Positions 59,928 to 64,000 of a stretch of DNA of 64,000 bases are shown here, one piece after another; the stretch's first letter is position 1; each line of letters starts with the position of its first letter. The notes beneath the pieces are model-generated. The model was not told the DNA's origin. It did no database searches and saw only the letters and a list, made by a program, of their open reading frames with translations. This stretch comes from Roseomonas genomospecies 6 (GTDB lineage Bacteria; Pseudomonadota; Alphaproteobacteria; Azospirillales; Azospirillaceae): NCBI RefSeq assembly GCF_008365375.1, contig NZ_QOKW01000015.1:1-64000 (forward strand). The letters are read 5' to 3'. Both the position numbers and the translations under genes were made by a program.

Positions 59928-61439
59928 TCACTTCCAGATCGGGGTCCCGCTGCCCGGAAGACCGTAGGACGTCCATTTGCGGGACACCTCGTCCACCACA
60001 CCCTGGTCCATGCGGATCTTCTGGCCCCATTCGCGCTTGGTCTCCGGCGGCCACTTGTTGGTGGCGTCCAGCCCGACCTTGCCGCCCAGGCCCGACTCGG
60101 GGCTGGCGAAGTCCAGATAGTCGATGGGGGTGCCCTCGATCACGGTGATGTCGCGGGCCGGGTCCATGCGGGTGCTCATCGCCCAAATGACGTCCTTCCA
60201 GTTCCGCGCGTCGATGTCGTCGTCCACGACAATCACCCACTTCGTGTACATGAACTGGCGCAGGAAGGACCAGACGCCCATCATCACGCGCTTGGCGTGG
60301 CCGGGATAGGCCTTCTTCATGCTGACCACCGCGATCCGGTAGGAGCAGCCTTCCGGCGGCAGCCAGAAATCCACGATCTCCGGGAACTGCTGGATCAGCA
60401 GGGGGATGAAGACCTCGTTCAGCGCCTCCCCCAGCACGGACGGCTCGTCGGGCGGGCGTCCGGTGAAGGTGGAGAGATAGATCGGGTTGCGCCGCATCGT
60501 CATCGCCGTGACGGTGAAGACCGGGAAGGGCTCGACCGAGTTGTAGTAGCCGGTGTGGTCTCCGTACGGCCCCTCGTCGGCGTATTCGTCCAGGCTGACA
60601 TGGCCTTCCAGGATGATCTCGGCCTGCGCGGGGACCTTCAGCGGCACGGTCTTGCAGTCCACCAGCTCCACCTTCTTGCCGCGCAGCAGGCCGGCGAACT
60701 GGTACTCCGACAGCGTGTCCGGCACCGGCGTGACGGCGGCCAGGATGGTGCCGGGGTCGGCGCCCAGGACGACCGCGCAGGGCAGCGGCTCGCGCTTTCC
60801 GCTCTCTTGCCAGCGGTGATGGTGCTGCGCGCCGCCGCGGTGCTTCAGCCAGCGCATGATGGTCTTGTTCTTCCCCAACACCTGCATCCGGTAGATGCCG
60901 AGGTTGAAGTCGTCCTCGCGCTTGCCGGTCGGTCCCTTGGTGACGACCAGCGGCCAAGTGATCAGCGGCGCCGGCTCCCCCGGCCAGCAGCTCTGCACCG
61001 GCAGGCGTCCGAGGTCGATCTGGTCGCCGGTCAAGACCACCTCCTGACAGGGGGCGGAGCCGACCGTCTTCGGCTTCATCGACAGCACGGTCTTGGCGAG
61101 CGGGATCAGCTCCAGCGCCTCGCGGAAGCCGCCCGGCGGTTCCGGCTGCTTCAGGAAGGCCAGCGTCTCGCCGACGCCACGCAGCTCATGCGGCTCGCGG
61201 TCCATGCCCCAGGCGACGCGCTCCACCGTGCCGAACAGGTTGACCAGCACCGGCATCTCCGACCGGGTGCCATCGGCCTTGACGACGTTCTCGAACAGGA
61301 CCGCCGGGCCGCCCTCGGCCAGCAGGCGGGTCTGGATCTCGGTCATCTCCAGCACCGTGGACACCGGTTCCCGGACCACCACCAGCCGCCCGGCCTTCTC
61401 CAGCCGGTCGATGAAGTCGCGCAACGAGGTGTAAGGCAT
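59928..61439 (-). CDS. ubiD: UbiD family decarboxylase (4-hydroxy-3-polyprenylbenzoate decarboxylase)
   Basis: 503 aa, prenylated-FMN-dependent decarboxylase of ubiquinone synthesis. N-terminus [22 protein letters not shown] is typical. Also seen: the metal/prFMN-binding region ([19 protein letters not shown]), [40 protein letters not shown]-like [29 protein letters not shown] (catalytic Glu region with E-x-x-R network) and [22 protein letters not shown]. It needs UbiX, not in the window. Start 61439 gives the family N-terminus. Confidence 0.96.
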   Translation of the reverse strand: MPYTSLRDFIDRLEKAGRLVVVREPVSTVLEMTEIQTRLLAEGGPAVLFENVVKADGTRSEMPVLVNLFGTVERVAWGMDREPHELRGVGETLAFLKQPEPPGGFREALELIPLAKTVLSMKPKTVGSAPCQEVVLTGDQIDLGRLPVQSCWPGEPAPLITWPLVVTKGPTGKREDDFNLGIYRMQVLGKNKTIMRWLKHRGGAQHHHRWQESGKREPLPCAVVLGADPGTILAAVTPVPDTLSEYQFAGLLRGKKVELVDCKTVPLKVPAQAEIILEGHVSLDEYADEGPYGDHTGYYNSVEPFPVFTVTAMTMRRNPIYLSTFTGRPPDEPSVLGEALNEVFIPLLIQQFPEIVDFWLPPEGCSYRIAVVSMKKAYPGHAKRVMMGVWSFLRQFMYTKWVIVVDDDIDARNWKDVIWAMSTRMDPARDITVIEGTPIDYLDFASPESGLGGKVGLDATNKWPPETKREWGQKIRMDQGVVDEVSRKWTSYGLPGSGTPIWK

Positions 61440-61506
61440 GGTCGAGGGTCCGTTCGGAAGCGAGGGGTCAAGGGGGGTGCCTAGCATCGGCCTGGAGCGC
61501 GCCGCG

Positions 61507-62166
61507 TCAAGCCTCCGGCAGCAGGCGCCAGATGACCGTCTCGCGCATCTCGCGGTCCTCCAACTCCAGCGAGGTCGGAACGCTGTATTGTCCGACCCGC
61601 TCGATCCCGCTGGTCGGGACATAGGCGCGGCCCGGATCGCCCAGCAGCACCAACGTGCCCGTCGCGGCGACTCCGCGCAGCCAGGCGGTCACCCGGTCGG
61701 CCATCGGCTTTTCGTAGCAGACGTCGCCGGCCAGGACGACGTCGATGCCGGGCAGGGGGCGGTCCACCAGATCGGCGCTGACCGCCTTGACCTCCACCCC
61801 GTTCGTCTCGGCGTTCAGGGCGATGGCGGACAGGGCGAATCGGTCGATGTCGCAGGACTGAACGCGCGCCGCGCCCGCCATCGCGGCGGCGATGCCCACC
61901 AGCCCGGTGCCGGCGGCGAAATCCAGCACCGACTTGCCCGCCACCAATTCGGGCCGGTCCAGAACCAGCCGCGCCACCGCCTGACCGCCCGGCCAGGCAA
62001 AGGCCCAATAGGGCGGAGGGACATTGGATTCCCTCAAGGATTCCTCAGTCGCCTCCCACAAGGGCGTGATCTCCGTCGCCAGATGCAAGGCGATTTCGGG
62101 CAGCAGAGGAGTCCTCGTCACGGCCGTGTTGGACCGGATGAAGTCGATTTGAGCAAAGTTGTTCAT
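61507..62166 (-). CDS. Class I methyltransferase, ETF-beta lysine methyltransferase-like
   Basis: 219 aa. The signature [21 protein letters not shown] followed by [21 protein letters not shown] is that of the METTL20/ETFB-KMT and PrmA-related lysine methyltransferases. SAM acid residue likely Asp in [15 protein letters not shown] is the family D-V-x-Y catalytic-region motif. Bacterial members methylate the beta subunit of electron transfer flavoprotein, adjusting electron flow to ubiquinone. It sits between ubiD and a CHAP protein. Confidence 0.85.
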   Translation of the reverse strand: MNNFAQIDFIRSNTAVTRTPLLPEIALHLATEITPLWEATEESLRESNVPPPYWAFAWPGGQAVARLVLDRPELVAGKSVLDFAAGTGLVGIAAAMAGAARVQSCDIDRFALSAIALNAETNGVEVKAVSADLVDRPLPGIDVVLAGDVCYEKPMADRVTAWLRGVAATGTLVLLGDPGRAYVPTSGIERVGQYSVPTSLELEDREMRETVIWRLLPEA

Positions 62167-62307
62167 AACTGGACTCCCGGCGGGGGTGCGCGGGCGTGGA
62201 TGATCTATCCACAACCGGTTTCGGTTACATAATTCAAACGGAGTAGACACACCTGCCGTCCCGTGTTACCCGTTCGAACGGAGAAAAACAAAGGGCATGG
62301 GGTCGAT

Positions 62308-63147
62308 ATGCGGTCGAAAGGGATTGCACTCTGCGCTTCGTTCGCGGCGTTCATCGCTCTCAGCCCGTTCGTCATATCCCAAGCCCAGGCCCAGGACGGC
62401 GACTGCGTCCGCACGGTGCGCTCCATATCGGATTTCGACATCCGGGGCGATGCCTGGACGTGGTGGAACACCGCCGCCAGCCAGTACGAGCGCGACCAGC
62501 GCCCGGCGCTCGGTTCCGTCCTCGTCTTCAAGCGGTCGCCCCGGCTGGGTCGCGGCCATGTCTCCCTCGTCAGCCAAATCGTCGACCGCCGCACCATCGA
62601 AGTCGATCATTCCTGGCTCGACGGCCGGGGCTTGCGCCGCAACATGCGCGTCGTGGACGTGTCGCCGCGCAACGACTGGTCGGCTGTCCGCGTCTGGCAC
62701 GAGCCGTCGGACCAGCTCGGCATGCGGGTCTACACCACCTACGGCTTCATCCTGCCGGAGGATGACGAGCCGCAGATCCGTCAGGCCGACTCCCGGGGTG
62801 CCGGCATCGGCAGCACCTTCTCCGTCGCCCCGCAGGGCCGTTCCACGCCCAAGCCCGCCGGCGGGCCGCGCCTGATGGAGGCTTCCCTGAAGGGCCACGC
62901 CGTTGCCATTCCGGGCCGCAAGCCGCAGGTGCTGACCGCGTCCCTGACCCTGTCCGGCAAGGGCGCCGCCGCGAAGGCGTCCCAGCCGGTGCTGTCCGCT
63001 TCCGTGATGCCGGCCCGCAAGCCGACCCTGCCGGCCGCGCAGAAGGACGTCGTGACGGTGGCCTCCACGGACGGCGTCCGCGCCGTCCTGCCGCCGCGCA
63101 AGCCGGGCTCCGCCGACAGCACCGTCGCCGAACTGGCGACGCGCTGA
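62308..63147 (+). CDS. CHAP-domain peptidoglycan amidase-like protein
   Basis: 279 aa. Signal peptide about 1-29 (ALCASFAAFIALSPFVISQAQAQ). The CHAP domain is residues about 30-150: catalytic Cys in DGDCVRTVRSIS, GDAWTWWNTAA, and His in GRGHVSLVSQI, then a polar third residue in VDHSWLDG. The rest is a low-complexity repeat-like tail: three A/V-IPGRKPQV-, MPARKPTL- and LPPRKPGS-type motifs. It is expected to cut peptide crosslinks in the cell wall. Start at 62308 follows AAAAACAAAGGGC. Confidence 0.85.
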   Translation: MRSKGIALCASFAAFIALSPFVISQAQAQDGDCVRTVRSISDFDIRGDAWTWWNTAASQYERDQRPALGSVLVFKRSPRLGRGHVSLVSQIVDRRTIEVDHSWLDGRGLRRNMRVVDVSPRNDWSAVRVWHEPSDQLGMRVYTTYGFILPEDDEPQIRQADSRGAGIGSTFSVAPQGRSTPKPAGGPRLMEASLKGHAVAIPGRKPQVLTASLTLSGKGAAAKASQPVLSASVMPARKPTLPAAQKDVVTVASTDGVRAVLPPRKPGSADSTVAELATR

Positions 63148-63160
63148 GTCCTCCTCCCGC

Positions 63161-64000
63161 CTAGACCTTTCCGGCCAGGAAGGCCGCCAGCACCAGCCAG
63201 CCGAACCAGCGGTTGGACCGGAACTTGTTCAGGCAATCCGTCTGATCGTCCGGATTCCAGGTCGCCACCTGCCAGGACAACTGCAGCGCGGCCAGGGAAA
63301 GCAGCGGCAGGAACAGCCCGCCCAGCCCGGCCAGACGCCCGGCGATGCCGATCCCCACGAAGGTCAGCGTGTAGAAGCCGTAGATCCAGATCTTGCTCTG
63401 GTCGCCCAGCCGCAGGGCGGTGGATTTCACGCCGATGCGCGCGTCGTCCTCCTTGTCCTGGTGGGCGTAGATGGTGTCGTAGCCCAGCGTCCAGACGATC
63501 CCCGCCGCGTAGAGCGCCAGCGCCGGCCATTCCAGCTCGCCGCGCACCGCGGTCCAGCCCATCAGCGCGCCCCAGTTGAAGGTCAGCCCGAGAAAGGCCT
63601 GCGGCCACCATGTGATTCGCTTCATCAGCGGGTAGGTGAAGACCAGCACCAGCGACAGCACGCCCAACCCGATGGTGAGCGGGTTGAATTGAACCAGCAC
63701 CGCCAGCCCGATCAGAAGCTGGAGGATCAGGAAGGCCAGCGCCTGTTTCACCGACACCTGCCCGGAGGGGATCGGGCGCGCCCGCGTGCGCTCCACCATC
63801 GCGTCGAAATCGCGGTCCAGGATGTCGTTCACGGTGCAGCCGGCCCCGCGCATCACCACCGCGCCGATCGCGAACAGGGCCATCAGCCACAGGTCCGGCA
63901 GCGGCCCCGGTCCGGCCAGCGCGATGCTCCACCAGCCGGGAAACAGCAGCAGCCATGTGCCGATGGGCCGGTCCAGCCGCGCCAGCCGCAGATAGGGACG
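63161..64000 (-). CDS. ubiA: 4-hydroxybenzoate polyprenyltransferase (runs off the window)
   Basis: At least 279 residues are visible; the first codons lie beyond base 64000. Integral membrane, nine or so segments. It transfers the polyprenyl chain made by the IspB-type enzyme to 4-hydroxybenzoate. Two Asp-rich motifs are present: NDILDRDFD (near the N-terminal part) and YDTIYAHQDKEDD. The visible first residues are RPYLRLARLDRPIGTWLLL, the family start region, so only few codons are missing. It lies next to the CHAP gene, which it converges with. Confidence 0.95.
   Translation of the reverse strand, partial: RPYLRLARLDRPIGTWLLLFPGWWSIALAGPGPLPDLWLMALFAIGAVVMRGAGCTVNDILDRDFDAMVERTRARPIPSGQVSVKQALAFLILQLLIGLAVLVQFNPLTIGLGVLSLVLVFTYPLMKRITWWPQAFLGLTFNWGALMGWTAVRGELEWPALALYAAGIVWTLGYDTIYAHQDKEDDARIGVKSTALRLGDQSKIWIYGFYTLTFVGIGIAGRLAGLGGLFLPLLSLAALQLSWQVATWNPDDQTDCLNKFRSNRWFGWLVLAAFLAGKV

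Noticed and set aside
1-64000. CRISPR array, phage or transposon
   Set aside because: No regularly spaced direct repeats, integrase, transposase or phage structural gene was seen.

Overview
This is a GC-rich stretch of alphaproteobacterial chromosome, most likely from Azospirillum or a close Rhodospirillales relative. The evidence is a complex I accessory subunit of the NDUFA12 family, a DUF2155 protein, the aroQ-accB-accC and aat neighbourhood, two perfect CtrA boxes, a large chemoreceptor with a C-terminal tryptophan/phenylalanine tether, and GC-type codon use throughout. I see no phage, insertion sequence, CRISPR array or rRNA. Most of the window is ordinary core genome. The one clearly accessory-looking stretch is about 54.1-56.6 kb.

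0-8.6 kb: small proteins, a large hybrid histidine kinase, an AhpD-like protein, two identical tRNA-Pro(CGG) genes inside a duplicated block, polyprenyl diphosphate synthase (ubiquinone side chain), a DUF2007 protein with a TrmN6-like methyltransferase, an S49 peptidase and an orphan HicB. 8.6-15.8 kb: glyQS, a cruciform-type intergenic repeat, and leuA, which is preceded by a leader peptide rich in leucine codons and a strong hairpin; then lrgAB and a hydrolase. 15.9-23.5 kb: a tightly overlapped DUF3775, SRPBCC and zinc alcohol dehydrogenase cassette, followed by trehalose/glycogen genes (ThuA-like, treZ, debranching enzyme). 23.7-33.2 kb: a histidine-kinase-like protein with no phospho-acceptor histidine, small proteins, a SPOR-NodB deacetylase, a ribosome hibernation factor fused to a cold-shock domain, a divergent L,D-transpeptidase and MepK-like endopeptidase pair, a baeRF-type protein and an XRE regulator.

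33.2-43.3 kb: a two-HAMP chemoreceptor, two perfect CtrA boxes in a convergent gap with no gene to serve, a zinc-type cation diffusion facilitator, a dynamin-like GTPase, a periplasmic binding protein, and aroQ-accB-accC. 43.3-54.1 kb: RNase T2, aat, DUF2155, a glycine-zipper lipoprotein, mlaD, NDUFA12, LysE, the lipid A/Kdo genes lpxL-lpxK-waaA, a globin-coupled chemoreceptor broken by one in-frame amber codon, and a glycosyltransferase/LpxH pair. 54.1-56.6 kb: a remnant of a diacylglycerol kinase, an AT-rich 18-bp palindrome, an unrecognised 539-residue protein without cysteine, and a 23-codon hydrophobic miniprotein gene with a strong ribosome binding site. 56.6-64 kb: pmbA, doxX, a DUF3616 protein, ubiD, an ETF-beta lysine methyltransferase-like gene, a CHAP-domain protein and ubiA, which runs off the window.

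Three steps of ubiquinone synthesis (polyprenyl synthase, UbiA, UbiD) and several envelope-building steps (lipid A, Kdo transfer, lipid transport, 3-3 peptidoglycan crosslinks) lie within one window. The observations most worth following are the miniprotein gene, the palindrome upstream of the cysteine-free protein, the orphan CtrA boxes, the amber-interrupted receptor, the histidine-less kinase and the leuA leader.
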